Below the pieces are notes generated by a model, which had not been told where the DNA came from, did no database searches, and was given only the letters and a program-made list of their open reading frames with translations. Positions 15,693 to 25,398 of a stretch of DNA of 64,000 bases are shown in pieces (the first letter of the stretch is position 1; each line of letters starts with the position of its first letter). This stretch comes from JBOICV01 sp050740255. GTDB taxonomy: Bacteria > Pseudomonadota > Gammaproteobacteria > Nevskiales > JBOICV01. The DNA is taken from contig JBOICV010000141.1 in NCBI GenBank assembly GCA_050740255.1, positions 59,131 through 123,130 on the forward strand, read 5' to 3'. Position numbers and translations under genes: made by a program.

Positions 15693-16322
15693 ATGCGCAT
15701 CACGCTAAAACCCCGCAAAGCCCCGCGGCAGAACCGCGCCCAGGAAACGGTCGAAGCCATTCTGCAAGCCACTGCTCAGCTTTTGGACGAGGTCGGCTAT
15801 GCCTCACTGAGCACCAATCACGTCGCGCAAAAAGCTGGCGTCAGCATCGGCTCGCTTTATCAGTATTTTCCGAACAAGGAGGCAATCTGCGCAGCACTTG
15901 CCGAGCGCCATTACCAACGTCACGCACAACGCTATCTGCAGCGCCTGCGCGAGGTCGCGGCTGAACCGGTGAAGGCGCAGGTGCGCGCGCTGGTGCGTGC
16001 GAGTTTCGAAGTCGCGCGCGAGGATCCAGCGCTGGCGAAGAATTTATACGCTGAGCTAAGCCGCATCGGTGGGTTTGACCCGCTGCGGCGCATGCGCGAA
16101 ACCATCGAGCGGGAGTTAACACTCATTTACCAGGCGCTGCCGCGGCCTTTACGACCACAGCATCCCGACATGGTCGCCTTCATCGTCACCGTCGCCTGCG
16201 GCCAACTGCTCGGCGATGTGGTGCTGCGTAAACCGCAATGGCTGAAGAACGAAGCGTTTCTGGACCAAGTCTGCGAGTTAGTACTCGGCTATTACCAGCG
16301 CCTGGGCTGGCTCGCCACTTGA
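15693..16322 (+). CDS. TetR-family transcriptional regulator
   Basis: 209 residues. The HTH covers about 38-62 (YASLSTNHVAQKAGVSIGSLYQYF), the TetR signature, followed by a helical ligand/dimer domain. The start is an ATG with a short basic arm (RITLKPRKAPRQNRAQ). It is divergent from the LolA/RseB-like gene, with the TATGAGTA palindrome between them. TetR proteins usually repress their neighbours until a ligand binds. Here the ligand may be an acyl-CoA or fatty acid, given the genes around it (inference). Confidence 0.9.
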   Translation: MRITLKPRKAPRQNRAQETVEAILQATAQLLDEVGYASLSTNHVAQKAGVSIGSLYQYFPNKEAICAALAERHYQRHAQRYLQRLREVAAEPVKAQVRALVRASFEVAREDPALAKNLYAELSRIGGFDPLRRMRETIERELTLIYQALPRPLRPQHPDMVAFIVTVACGQLLGDVVLRKPQWLKNEAFLDQVCELVLGYYQRLGWLAT

Positions 16323-16646
16323 GCGCAGAGCATCGCCACGTATAGTTGTACAGCCTCTTCTTGAACTGGCTATCTAAAGTATGTCTACAGTGCGCCGGCG
16401 ATCCGCCACAGATGATTAAGGCACTCACCGAACTCACCGGCCGCCACCGCGTGCCACACTCGCGAAGCGATTGACGAGTGGCGGGCCGCGCATCCCGGCA
16501 GCGATGACATCTGGAAGCAGCGAACCAGGATCAGGAGTGGCTGCATCAGGGGCCAGCCAGCGTTGACGTCGCCGCAGCGCTGAATTCGCTGCCGTGGTTT
16601 TTCAGATGCGGCCGCCAGCCATTCTGAGTCAGCCCGTATCAGCGGC
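16323..16646. other. Gene-free spacer with possible decayed coding remnant
   Basis: 324 bp between the TetR gene and the 3' end of the acylase gene. No intact gene is seen. From about 16456 one frame reads TREAIDEWRAAHPGSDDIWK; after a shift another reads NQDQEWLHQGPASVDVAAAL. These protein-like pieces in two frames suggest a decayed gene, but I cannot name it. Confidence 0.3.
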
Positions 16647-19082
16647 TTACTGCCGCAGATTCAGCACGCTGATTTTCTGCGCCGCAATCTGCGCCGGCGT
16701 GAACGGGAAGGGCTGCCAGGCTTTCTGCGAGTATGCTTTGGTGAAATCGCTGAAATGCGGGTTGGCCGGGTCGGTAGATTGCGAATAAGTGATGAAGCCT
16801 TCCGCAACCGGATTGCCGTCGCTGCCCCAGGTCACGGTCTGGATGTAGCTATTGCCGTAGGTGACCCGATAGCCCTCCGTGTCAAGCGCATTGGTGCTAA
16901 CCACCGTAAACGCGCCCTCGGAATGCTCGCCGCCGAACACTGGAATACGCTCTTCATGCACGCCCGAGCGCTGGATCTCGCCCAAGGGTCGGTCGAGCGG
17001 AATGCCGGAAGCGTTCACCGCCGCCACCGCATCGGCGAAGGCTACGGATACCAGCGGATTTAGAAAATTAAGGCCGCTCGGCGTATTCACGGCATCGCCG
17101 GCGCTGAACTGCGTCAGCCAGATCAGCGACACCGGCAAGCTGGGGAATAGCGGCAGACCCAAGGGATTGCCGGAAAGATTGGCCCATAGCTCGCGCCAGA
17201 TATGGCCGCCGGTAGAATTCAGATTGTCGGATAAGTCCCAACTGCGCAGCACGTTGCAGGCTTGCGCTACGTCCACCGGGCCGCTGCTGCCGAGCAGCAT
17301 GGGCAACTGGCAGAGATTGTTCACGACCGCGTCGCGCGCCAGTTCAGCCGAATAAATGTGGCTGCCCAGCACGGTCTCCTGCAGCGTATCCATATTGAAG
17401 GTATTGCCCGGCCGGCCGTCGGTACCGCTCAGACGGCGCTCCACGTTCAGAATGCACAGGCGCGTGCGCAGGCTGCGCTCGGCGTTCTCGTCGCCGATGA
17501 TGCGGTCGTAACCGGTGATCGGCGCATCAGGATTGGTCAGCCAGTAGCTGTCGTTGCAGTTGTGCACGTAGTCGTCGCGCAATAGCGTTGGTAGATTGCC
17601 CGGCCCGAAGATGCCGGCTACAGGTGCATCCGCGTCCATGCCCCACTCGCAGGCGGCGCGCGAACCGTCGAGCAGCGGCAGTCCCGGCACGAGTTGGCCG
17701 ATCACTGTCGCCAGCGGCTGCGCCGCGCAGAGTTGAACTTTCTCATCGGTGACATGCGGCACCACGCTCACATCGCCGTAATACGCTTTACCGCCCGGGC
17801 CGGAGGCGACCGTGTTCACCCAGGGAATACCGAGTACGCTCTTGTGCAGACCGATGAACTCGTCCAGCGATTTCGCCTGGTTCCAGCGCGCGAACTGGTT
17901 GATCAAGCGGTCATTCTCCGCATTCGCATCGCGCAGGGAATAGGCCTTCAGATTGTTCCAGCCCAGAATCGGCACGCCGCTCGCCTCCAGCACCATCATC
18001 GGTCCGTAGTGCGAGCGATACAGCGTGCGCGTTTCCTCTCCCAAAGTACCGTCGCTCTGCAGAATCCGGACCGTTACCGGCGTGGCCTCCATGTCGCGCA
18101 TCTCGCCTTCATACAGATACTGCGTCGGGTTGGCGGGATTCAGCGTCAGCTCGTACAACGTGAAGCGATAGGCGGTCGAAACCGTATGACTCCACGCGAC
18201 GTTGCGGTTGAAACCGATCAGTACCGCCGGCACGCCGTAAAGCGACGACCCCATGATGTCGACCTTCCCCGGTATCGTCAGATGCGAGATATACAGCCGT
18301 TCGGTACCGCTCCAGGGGAAATGCGGGTTGCCGAATACCATCGGCACGCCGTTACTCGTAGCCTCAGGCCCCAGCGCATACATATTGCTGCCGAAGGCGC
18401 GTTCCTGCGGGATCAGTGCCTTGATCGGGCCCGGATCGCGCCTGAGCGCGGCGCTGCGCCGGGCGGTGCTGGCTTGTGCGACCGGCAGTCCGGAGGGCGG
18501 CGCGGCATTGGCGATTTCGTTGACGAATACCGAGGAGCTTGCGATCAGCGCCAGGCGGAAATAGCGCCGGTACATATCCGCCTCGCTGATGGGTTGCAGG
18601 AAGGCGGCATCGCGGCAGGCGGCGTGGCGGCCGGCATGGCCGCCGCTTTTCAGTTCGCGGATATAGCGGTTGAAGCCAGCCACGAAGCCCTCACTCACAG
18701 CGCGCAGCTCGGGGTCGGCGGCGTCACGCAAATGCTGCCAAGCCGCGTCGCTAGCGAGGAACTTCCAGAAGAAGTCGCTGGTGACGTTATCGGCGGTGAC
18801 GCCGTTCGGGACAATGGTGTAACTGCCGTCGCGGCCCAGATAACGCGCACGCTCGCCACGGATGGTGACCAAGTCCTCCATCAACACACAGAGATTGTCG
18901 TCGGCAAAGGCGTAGCCATAGCCGTAGCCGGCGCTGCCGAAGTTGGCCGCCTTGATGTGCGGGATACCCATTTGCGTGCGCGTGACTTCAACGTCGTAGC
19001 GCGCGCGATTCGAGTTCGAGCCGCCTTTGCAGCCGGCCGCCAGCAATAACAGCAGCACCGCGCAGATTGGGATACGTCTCAT
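16647..19082 (-). CDS. Penicillin acylase-type Ntn-hydrolase lipoprotein
   Basis: 811 residues from the ATG at 19082, chosen for the GGAGAAG ribosome site and the lipoprotein signal (LLLLLAAGC, Cys18); the longer frame has no signal. The N-terminal chain contains the family VEVTRTQMGIPHIKA start. The autocatalytic junction is at G231-S232 (RAFGSNMYALGP), and Ser232 would become the N-terminal nucleophile of the beta chain. Members remove acyl groups from amides such as penicillins, cyclic lipopeptides or acyl-homoserine lactones. The substrate cannot be told apart from sequence. It lies 149 bp behind the DUF1329 gene on the same strand. Confidence 0.9.
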   Translation of the reverse strand: MRRIPICAVLLLLLAAGCKGGSNSNRARYDVEVTRTQMGIPHIKAANFGSAGYGYGYAFADDNLCVLMEDLVTIRGERARYLGRDGSYTIVPNGVTADNVTSDFFWKFLASDAAWQHLRDAADPELRAVSEGFVAGFNRYIRELKSGGHAGRHAACRDAAFLQPISEADMYRRYFRLALIASSSVFVNEIANAAPPSGLPVAQASTARRSAALRRDPGPIKALIPQERAFGSNMYALGPEATSNGVPMVFGNPHFPWSGTERLYISHLTIPGKVDIMGSSLYGVPAVLIGFNRNVAWSHTVSTAYRFTLYELTLNPANPTQYLYEGEMRDMEATPVTVRILQSDGTLGEETRTLYRSHYGPMMVLEASGVPILGWNNLKAYSLRDANAENDRLINQFARWNQAKSLDEFIGLHKSVLGIPWVNTVASGPGGKAYYGDVSVVPHVTDEKVQLCAAQPLATVIGQLVPGLPLLDGSRAACEWGMDADAPVAGIFGPGNLPTLLRDDYVHNCNDSYWLTNPDAPITGYDRIIGDENAERSLRTRLCILNVERRLSGTDGRPGNTFNMDTLQETVLGSHIYSAELARDAVVNNLCQLPMLLGSSGPVDVAQACNVLRSWDLSDNLNSTGGHIWRELWANLSGNPLGLPLFPSLPVSLIWLTQFSAGDAVNTPSGLNFLNPLVSVAFADAVAAVNASGIPLDRPLGEIQRSGVHEERIPVFGGEHSEGAFTVVSTNALDTEGYRVTYGNSYIQTVTWGSDGNPVAEGFITYSQSTDPANPHFSDFTKAYSQKAWQPFPFTPAQIAAQKISVLNLRQ

Positions 19083-19231
19083 CGCTCTTCTCCAGCCCCA
19101 GCCGCCTCTAGGTGCGGCTTTGATCGCTCCATAATATAACAGCGCCGCCGCCCATGAGAACCAAAGCGCGCATGGCGATATACGCGAGCGCAGCTCGCCG
19201 CGAATCACCCCGGCGGTAACGTGACCAGTCT

Positions 19232-20575
19232 TCAGCGGCCGTGGCGGCGCATGGCCTTGGGTGTGAAGAAGCCGTCATCCTCAGTCCAGGCGTAGTTGGT
19301 CGGCTTCTCCAGATTATCGAGGCCGGCCACCACGTAGCGGCTATTGGTGAAGTCATAACCCAGCTCCACCGCCGCCACCACCGCGGGCAGATCGTAGGCG
19401 TTCATCAAATGACCTTCCTGAATGCGCCAGAGCTGATCGCGCTTGTCGTAACAGTCAACCAGCGTGAGATACCAACTGTCCTCATCGGCATAGAACGTGC
19501 GGCGTTTATACAAATGGCTGGTACCTTCGCGCACAGTCGCGTCGATCACCCACACGCGATGCAGCTCGTAACGCGCCAGGTCCTGATTGATGTAGTTCGG
19601 CTTGATGATTTGCTTGGGATCAAGTCCCCGCTCTTCCAACTTATAGCTGTTGTAAGGAATGTAAATCTCGCGTTTGCCCAGTAGCTTCCAGTCGTAACGA
19701 TCGAGCGCGCCGTTGAAAATATCCACTTGGTCATGGGTGCCCAGTGAGTCGGTGGCGAGCGTGGGATTGTCGTAACCCAGCTCCGGCGCGCGGCGCACGC
19801 GGCGCAGCGCCGGGAAATACGACCAGGCCATATTCGGTTCGGCCAACTGGTCAATGGTCTGATGCACCAGCACGATGTTGCCGGCGAGACGCGGCGGCGA
19901 CAGGACATAGGTCAAATAGTAGAGAAAGATATTGTCCTTGAGATCGGTCGGCTCGATGCCGATGCGGTTGTACTTGAGCAGCGCGTAGCGCAACACGCGC
20001 GCAATCTCGAAATCGCCGGAAGCGCTGACGATCGCGGCGTTGTAATAGCCTTCCAGCCCCGGCGCCACGTACTTGGTGCGGTGGTTCCAGATCGCCTCCG
20101 CGCCGTTCTGCGGAATCGGAAACGCCGGCCCGGTGACCGCACCTTTCAGCGTATCGGTGCCCACCAGCTCCGCCCGTACGGCGTTTTTCTTCAGTGCGTC
20201 ATACACGCCTTGCTGGAAGGATGCGCTGCGCCGCGAGGGGTAGACGTTCATCCTGTAATCCGGGTAGCGCTTGAAGGTCGCGAGCTGTCCTGGCGTGAGC
20301 CGCTCCTTGTATTGCTGCAGATTGGCGGCGGTGATGGTGAACAGAATCGGATCGGCCGCATAGGGATTCACATAACCCTTGACCGGATCAATCGCTTTCT
20401 GCGGCAGACCACCCTCCCAGGCGGGAATGCTGCCGTCGGCGTTGCCGCTGCGCTGCGCGCCCAGCGGCGTCAAATCCTGGTCCAGCCTAGCGGCCTCCTC
20501 GGGCAACACCTTGGCGCGGGCTTCGTTCGCCAGCAGGACGAAACAGACGAGAAAGAACAGGCGGCGCATGGGCAT
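19232..20575 (-). CDS. DUF1329 periplasmic/outer-membrane lipid-handling protein
   Basis: 447 residues with a signal peptide (MPMRRLFFLVCFVLLANEARA, cleavage after ARA). The body matches DUF1329: LTPLGAQRSGNADGSIPAWEGG near the N-terminus, then NYINQDLARYELHRVWVIDAT, the RRTFYADEDSW segment and RRVRRAPELGYD. DUF1329 genes typically accompany DUF1302 genes in proteobacteria that use hydrophobic substrates, and the fold is LolB/LolA-like. The gene starts 4 bp after the DUF1302 gene, so the two are translationally coupled. The best guess is a lipid or sterol carrier working with the DUF1302 barrel. Confidence 0.9.
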   Translation of the reverse strand: MPMRRLFFLVCFVLLANEARAKVLPEEAARLDQDLTPLGAQRSGNADGSIPAWEGGLPQKAIDPVKGYVNPYAADPILFTITAANLQQYKERLTPGQLATFKRYPDYRMNVYPSRRSASFQQGVYDALKKNAVRAELVGTDTLKGAVTGPAFPIPQNGAEAIWNHRTKYVAPGLEGYYNAAIVSASGDFEIARVLRYALLKYNRIGIEPTDLKDNIFLYYLTYVLSPPRLAGNIVLVHQTIDQLAEPNMAWSYFPALRRVRRAPELGYDNPTLATDSLGTHDQVDIFNGALDRYDWKLLGKREIYIPYNSYKLEERGLDPKQIIKPNYINQDLARYELHRVWVIDATVREGTSHLYKRRTFYADEDSWYLTLVDCYDKRDQLWRIQEGHLMNAYDLPAVVAAVELGYDFTNSRYVVAGLDNLEKPTNYAWTEDDGFFTPKAMRRHGR

Positions 20576-20579
20576 CTCC

Positions 20580-22469
20580 TCAGAAAGCGTATTTGACGCT
20601 GAACGCGAGCGTGTCGCGGTCGTGAATCAGATTGGTTTGGGTGAATTCGTCGCCGGTGCCGAAGTAGGCGTTGTAGCCCAGATCCACGGCCCAGCGGCTG
20701 AGGTATTCGAAGCGCAGAATCAACTGCGCCTGCATGCTGTCCTCGACGAAGGAGCGCACCGGCCCGGCCGGTGTGCCATCCACGTCGTGGAAGAAGGTGA
20801 GCTGTGGGTTGAAATTGATCGCGGTGCCGAAAATATTCGGGTAGTTCAGAATCGTAAGGAGGCGGTAACCCCAGCCGAAATCGTCGGCGTAGAAGTCATC
20901 ACTCACTTCAGGCACGCCGCCTTTCTCAAAAGTGCCGGGCGCCTCGAAGCGCAGCTCGCGCTTGTCCGGCATATCGAGCACCTGCGTCGCCCCGACCTCA
21001 ACCAGCATGATCCACTGCTGCGCGAAAAATGGATTCTTCGGGCCGAACAGGTAACTGCCGGTGAACTGCATCTGCACCATATCCATCCGGCGGAAACCTT
21101 CGAAATAGCTGCCCGGGCGCGCGGTACCGAGCTGGCTTGGCGTGAAGAACATATTGAACAGCGTGCCGCCGACCGGTCCCGCCAGCTCCGTCGTTGGACT
21201 CAAGCCGTGAAACACCAGCTCGAAGTCGTCAATCTGAAAAGGCTGATCCTTGCGATAAGACACTTCGCCTTGCAAGGCCACGCCGAAGGGCAGTAGCGTG
21301 TTCATGCTCAGGCCGTAAATCTGGATGTCTTCGCGATATTCAAGCTGATAGCCACCAAGTCCGCGGATACCCCGTAGTTTTTCGATCTGATCGGGCCGCA
21401 GGGTTTCCGGGTTGACCAGGCCGTTAAGCAGCAACACACCGCTCAGACCGGTCGGGTCCTGTAAACCGGTCCCGGGCGCCAGCTCGTTCAACTGGTTCCA
21501 CTGCTGCTGACTCAGCGCATAGCCGCTGGTGACTGGCAGGCTGCTGTGCACGTTCAAGAAGTACACGCCGAATTCAGTGGAATCCCACTGCGGCACGATG
21601 TAGTTGAACGAGAGCCCGTACTGCCCGCCGGTGCGGGCCTTGACGTCGGGTCGCCGGAAAATCTTGTAACCATCCGGTACGTCGTTCTGTTCGAAGAAAC
21701 GGCTTTCCAGAATCAGGAAATCGCCGCCGACCGCCAGCCCGTCCACCTGCCCGAACATACTGCCCTGCGGGTCAATCACCACCTCGCGGTTGCCAAGCTG
21801 GTAAAAAGTCTCGACGCCCAGATTCTCGCTCAGCTCCATCTGGACGTAAGCCAGTGGCGTCGGCACGAATACGTTTTTGAGTTCGGCACCCGGAAAGCGC
21901 AGCCGGGTCACGTCAAAAGTGTTGATCGAATTGATGCCGAACTGGATAAAGGTGCTCTCGCCCCAACTGATGACCTGCTTGCCGAGCCGGACCGTTAGCG
22001 GGCGCTCGAATACCTCGAAGTTTGCATACACATAAGCATCCAGGGTTTGGGCATTGTTGCCGATCACGCCTTCAACGTCGCTACGCCGCTTGCGGCCCTT
22101 GAGTGCTGCCTCGTGAAAATCGGTGTTGACCTTGTCATAGAAATAATAGCCGCGCGCAAACAGGCCATACTCGCCCCAGCGCAGGTCGAGATCGTGATTG
22201 ACCTGCAGCGGCGCGTAAGTGATGTCGTGTTTGTCGTAGTTGAGATTGCCGTCGTCAATATTGCTGGACAGGCCCGTGCCGCCATTGCCCTGGCTCACCA
22301 GTCCCGGATCGCGCTCCCGCATGCGCAAGGCCGCGCCTGCGGTAAGCGTCGTGTCGAACCGTCCCTCTACTTCCTTCCATGAAAAATCCATGGCCTGCGC
22401 AGGCAGGACGACAAGCAATGCCGCTGCTCCCGCCAGAAGCGTGCTCGATTCCCCCCCTCTTCCCCGCAT
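20580..22469 (-). CDS. DUF1302 outer-membrane protein
   Basis: 629 residues with a signal peptide ending VVLPAQA. The mature part begins FSWKEVEGRFDTTLTAGAALRM and contains family markers NLNYDKHD, VRLGKQVISWGEST and an aromatic C-terminus (LAFSVKYAF) typical of outer-membrane barrels ending in Phe. The family is linked to uptake or export of hydrophobic compounds. It follows the desaturase-family gene by 14 bp and precedes DUF1329 by 4 bp. It is shorter than, and distinct from, the two DUF1302 proteins at 44.7-49.7 kb. Confidence 0.9.
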   Translation of the reverse strand: MRGRGGESSTLLAGAAALLVVLPAQAMDFSWKEVEGRFDTTLTAGAALRMRERDPGLVSQGNGGTGLSSNIDDGNLNYDKHDITYAPLQVNHDLDLRWGEYGLFARGYYFYDKVNTDFHEAALKGRKRRSDVEGVIGNNAQTLDAYVYANFEVFERPLTVRLGKQVISWGESTFIQFGINSINTFDVTRLRFPGAELKNVFVPTPLAYVQMELSENLGVETFYQLGNREVVIDPQGSMFGQVDGLAVGGDFLILESRFFEQNDVPDGYKIFRRPDVKARTGGQYGLSFNYIVPQWDSTEFGVYFLNVHSSLPVTSGYALSQQQWNQLNELAPGTGLQDPTGLSGVLLLNGLVNPETLRPDQIEKLRGIRGLGGYQLEYREDIQIYGLSMNTLLPFGVALQGEVSYRKDQPFQIDDFELVFHGLSPTTELAGPVGGTLFNMFFTPSQLGTARPGSYFEGFRRMDMVQMQFTGSYLFGPKNPFFAQQWIMLVEVGATQVLDMPDKRELRFEAPGTFEKGGVPEVSDDFYADDFGWGYRLLTILNYPNIFGTAINFNPQLTFFHDVDGTPAGPVRSFVEDSMQAQLILRFEYLSRWAVDLGYNAYFGTGDEFTQTNLIHDRDTLAFSVKYAF

Positions 22470-22483
22470 TTTTCCCCGCTCCG

Positions 22484-23311
22484 TCAGTTCTGTTGCCGGC
22501 CACGCTCGCTGGGCGCGCGGAAAATAGGATAGAAGATGTACACATACCAGGGATCGGGCGCGATACCGGGTTCCTGCGGTACGCCGAAGCGTTCAGGATA
22601 ACGCCGCGTAATACGCGCGGTGCCGAACAACACATCCCAGAAGAACAGCAGATTGCCGAAGTTGCCGTTCGGATTGCCGACGCCATCCTCGTCGCTGATC
22701 GCGTGATGCGCGAAGTGCGTGGCCGGTGTGGAGACGCTGCGTTCCACAAGCCAGGCCAGCGGTGCGAGCCCCGGATATTTGTAAAGCCAGGCATCCCAGC
22801 GCAATTCGCTGTGTGCGCCCATCGTCACGCACAGTTTCAACAGGTAGTACCAGAAGTACACTTCGCCGAAACCCAGATAAACCAGCACGCCGGAAAAATA
22901 CAGATTCGGCATCAGCAGGTCGTAGAAAAAACCATTGCGCCAGATGACGCGCACGCCCATGAAGGGCGGCGAGTGGTGGAATTTATGCATACCCCAGAGC
23001 AGCGGAAACTTGTGAGTCGCGCGATGCCACCAGTACTGCACCATGTCGTCGGCAATGACGAAGGCCAGTAGCTGCAAGTACCAGGGCATGCCGGCAAACT
23101 GGTCGGCATAGCCCGGCAGCAGCCCGCGCTCGATCGCCGCCGTGAAATAAACCACCAGCGGCCCGGCCAAGAACCACGCCTGGCTTGCGGCCAGTACGTC
23201 CAGCAAATTCTCACGTCTTGAGCCGTTCTTCGGCCAGAACCGGCCCAGCAGCAACTCCAGCAGGATATAACTGCCGAACACGGCACCGATCACCCAGATG
23301 AAATTATCCAT
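22484..23311 (-). CDS. Fatty acid hydroxylase/sterol desaturase-family membrane enzyme (2)
   Basis: 275 residues with hydrophobic segments and His clusters HRATH (near 96-100), HKFHH (near 109-113) and HFAHH (near 200-204). This is the divergent member of the three in the window: it has MGAHSELRWDAWLY and NGNFGNLLFFWDVLFGT instead of the TPSHHRVHH block. It overlaps the upstream desaturase-family gene by 8 bp, so translation is probably coupled. Membrane di-iron oxidation of a lipid or sterol is expected. The His count fits an active enzyme. Confidence 0.88.
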   Translation of the reverse strand: MDNFIWVIGAVFGSYILLELLLGRFWPKNGSRRENLLDVLAASQAWFLAGPLVVYFTAAIERGLLPGYADQFAGMPWYLQLLAFVIADDMVQYWWHRATHKFPLLWGMHKFHHSPPFMGVRVIWRNGFFYDLLMPNLYFSGVLVYLGFGEVYFWYYLLKLCVTMGAHSELRWDAWLYKYPGLAPLAWLVERSVSTPATHFAHHAISDEDGVGNPNGNFGNLLFFWDVLFGTARITRRYPERFGVPQEPGIAPDPWYVYIFYPIFRAPSERGRQQN

Positions 23312-24173
23312 GGCTCGTCCCCGGCATCGCCTCGCAGCCCAGCTGCGCGCTGCGCGCGCTGGGTGGATCCCATTCCGGCCCGCGGAACAAGTGCCCCAGC
23401 GCTTCGCGCCAACTCCGCGCCTGGTGAATCTTGCGGAAGATCGAGACCCACTGGTGGAAGGCGATTTTGATCGGGTTGTAGCTATGGATGTTTTTCACCA
23501 GTCCGAATCGCACCTTGTCCGCTTCCGGTACGAAGCTGCCGAATAGCCGGTCCCAGACGATCAGCATGCCGCCGTAGTTCTTATCTATGTATTGCGGATT
23601 GGCGCCATGGTGCACGCGGTGGTGCGAAGGGGTGTTCAGCGCCCATTCCAGCGGCCCGAGCCGGCCAATCAGCTCGGTGTGAATCCAGAATTGGTAAATC
23701 AAGCTTATGGAGGCGGCCGCCATGATCATCAGCGGATGAAAGCCTAGCCAGGCCAGCGGCAGGTAGAAGGCAAAGCTGTACACCGGCGTGGTCCAGGACT
23801 GGCGCAGCGCCGTGGTCAGATTGAAGCGTTCGCTGGAATGATGATTGACGTGCGCCGCCCACAGGATGTTGATGCGGTGCGAGGCGCGGTGATACCAGTA
23901 GAAGAAGAAATCATCGCCAATCAGCAGCAGCGCCCAGGCCCATCCGCTACTCAGCGGAATCTCGAACAGGCGGTGCTCGTAGGCCAGCCAGTAGATCGCC
24001 AACCAGCAAATCTTGCAGAAAGCCTGCACGAACACATTGCCCACACCCATCGCCAGGCTGGCGAAGGCGTCCCTGCTGTCATAGACCGCCAGACCGCGCC
24101 AACTGGCGTACGACGATTCCGCCGCCACTAGCAGCAGGAAGGCAGGGATGGCATAAAGGACCAGGTTTTCCAT
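23304..24173 (-). CDS. Fatty acid hydroxylase/sterol desaturase-family membrane enzyme (3)
   Basis: 289 residues, first gene of the minus-strand operon. GGAGG lies four bases before the ATG. His clusters are HRASH (near 95-99), HVNHHS (near 107-112) and HRVHH (near 182-186), with four hydrophobic segments. It is a close relative of the enzyme at 13678-14583 (NTPSHHRVHHGANPQY, WDRLFGSF). Two such enzymes in one operon with DUF1302 and DUF1329 suggest successive oxidations of one hydrophobic substrate (inference). Confidence 0.88.
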   Translation of the reverse strand: MENLVLYAIPAFLLLVAAESSYASWRGLAVYDSRDAFASLAMGVGNVFVQAFCKICWLAIYWLAYEHRLFEIPLSSGWAWALLLIGDDFFFYWYHRASHRINILWAAHVNHHSSERFNLTTALRQSWTTPVYSFAFYLPLAWLGFHPLMIMAAASISLIYQFWIHTELIGRLGPLEWALNTPSHHRVHHGANPQYIDKNYGGMLIVWDRLFGSFVPEADKVRFGLVKNIHSYNPIKIAFHQWVSIFRKIHQARSWREALGHLFRGPEWDPPSARSAQLGCEAMPGTSHG

Positions 24174-24245
24174 TGCGCCTCCGGCGGAACCATCCGCCGA
24201 TGCGCCTAGAATCCATCAAGGCAACGCGCCCGGTATTGACGCCAG

Positions 24246-25280
24246 ATGCAAACCGATTGTCCCGACACGACAGCCCCCGACAGCCTCGGCAGCGTTTATC
24301 TGGCCTATGCCAGCAGTCTGTTCGATTACCTGGGCACCAAAGGCCACGACGTGGCGGCGCTACTGGCTGGCGCGGGCCTGCGCCCGGCGCAACTACAGGA
24401 CAAAGAGCATGCGATTCCGACCATGCTATACCTGCAACTGTGGCAACGCGCGGTGGAACTGACGGATGACCCCTACCTCGGCCTGCACGTCGGCGAGGTG
24501 ATCCGTCCGGGAAAATATGGCGTACTCGGTTACGCGATGATGAGCTGCGAAACCCTGGGCGAGGCCTTGCTGCGGCAGCAGCGCTACCAGAACCTGATCG
24601 GCAAAACCGGCCGTGCGGAACTGGTGGAGCGCGGCGAGGAGTGCGAGCTGGGCTGGTATGCCGCGATGGCCAGGCACTCGCGCCATGTCGGTGAGGAACA
24701 CGTGGCGAGCTGGGTCGCCTTTGCGCGCTGGATGATTAACGTGCCGGGCGACCCCTTGCGGATTCTGTTCGAGCACCAGGCTCCAGCCGATCTGAGCGAG
24801 CACCGGCGCATTTTCAACTGCGCCTTGGAGTTCGATCAGACCCACACCGCGGTGGTGTTTCCTGCACATTTTCTGGCGCTGCCGCTGAAGAATACCGACC
24901 CGGCGATGCAGCGGCTGATGGACAGTCATGCCGAAAGCCTGTTGGCGCGGCGTACGCAAAGCGACAGCGATCCCACCGCCGACATCCGCAACAGTATCGA
25001 ACGCGCCCTGCCCACCGGGGTGCCCGCGATCGAGACCATTGCCGCCCAGCTCAAGCTGCATCCGCGTACGCTGCAGCGGCGCCTGTTCATGGCAGGTCTG
25101 AGTTTCAAGGGCGTGGTGGACGACGTGCGGCGCAGTCTCGCCTTGCGCTATGTCAATGATCCCAAGCTGGAACTGATCGAGATTGCGTTTCTGCTTGGCT
25201 TTGCTGAACAGAGTTCTTTCCAGCGTGCGTTCAAGCGCTGGACCGGCAAGCCGCCGGGGCAATATCGGGGCCGCGCTTGA
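24246..25280 (+). CDS. AraC-family regulator (with arabinose_bd/OruR-type N-terminal domain)
   Basis: 344 residues. The first 230 residues resemble the ligand-binding half of the OruR/ArgR-like AraC subgroup (LYLQLWQRAVELTDDPYLGLHVG, YGVLGYAMMSCETLGEAL). The double HTH is at about 255-340: TIAAQLKLHPRTLQRRL, EIAFLLGFAEQSSFQRAFKR, and a TGKPPGQYR end. It is divergent from the desaturase/DUF1302/DUF1329 operon with a 72-bp spacer and lies ahead of the acyl-CoA synthetase gene on its own strand. Activation of one or both neighbours by a lipid-derived signal is likely. Confidence 0.9.
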   Translation: MQTDCPDTTAPDSLGSVYLAYASSLFDYLGTKGHDVAALLAGAGLRPAQLQDKEHAIPTMLYLQLWQRAVELTDDPYLGLHVGEVIRPGKYGVLGYAMMSCETLGEALLRQQRYQNLIGKTGRAELVERGEECELGWYAAMARHSRHVGEEHVASWVAFARWMINVPGDPLRILFEHQAPADLSEHRRIFNCALEFDQTHTAVVFPAHFLALPLKNTDPAMQRLMDSHAESLLARRTQSDSDPTADIRNSIERALPTGVPAIETIAAQLKLHPRTLQRRLFMAGLSFKGVVDDVRRSLALRYVNDPKLELIEIAFLLGFAEQSSFQRAFKRWTGKPPGQYRGRA

Positions 25281-25398
25281 ACCTATGCGTTTGTGCCACG
25301 ACTGGCTGGCGCGGCGGCCGTTTCCGAATAGCGCGTAGTCCGATTAGGATGGACGCTGCGCCTCCATAGGCGTTTAACAAGCTCGCAGAGCGGCCAAT

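Noticed and set aside
17694..19049. 451-codon plus-strand frame across the acylase gene
   Set aside because: Antisense to the penicillin-acylase gene, which has the Gly-Ser processing site. No protein-family features.
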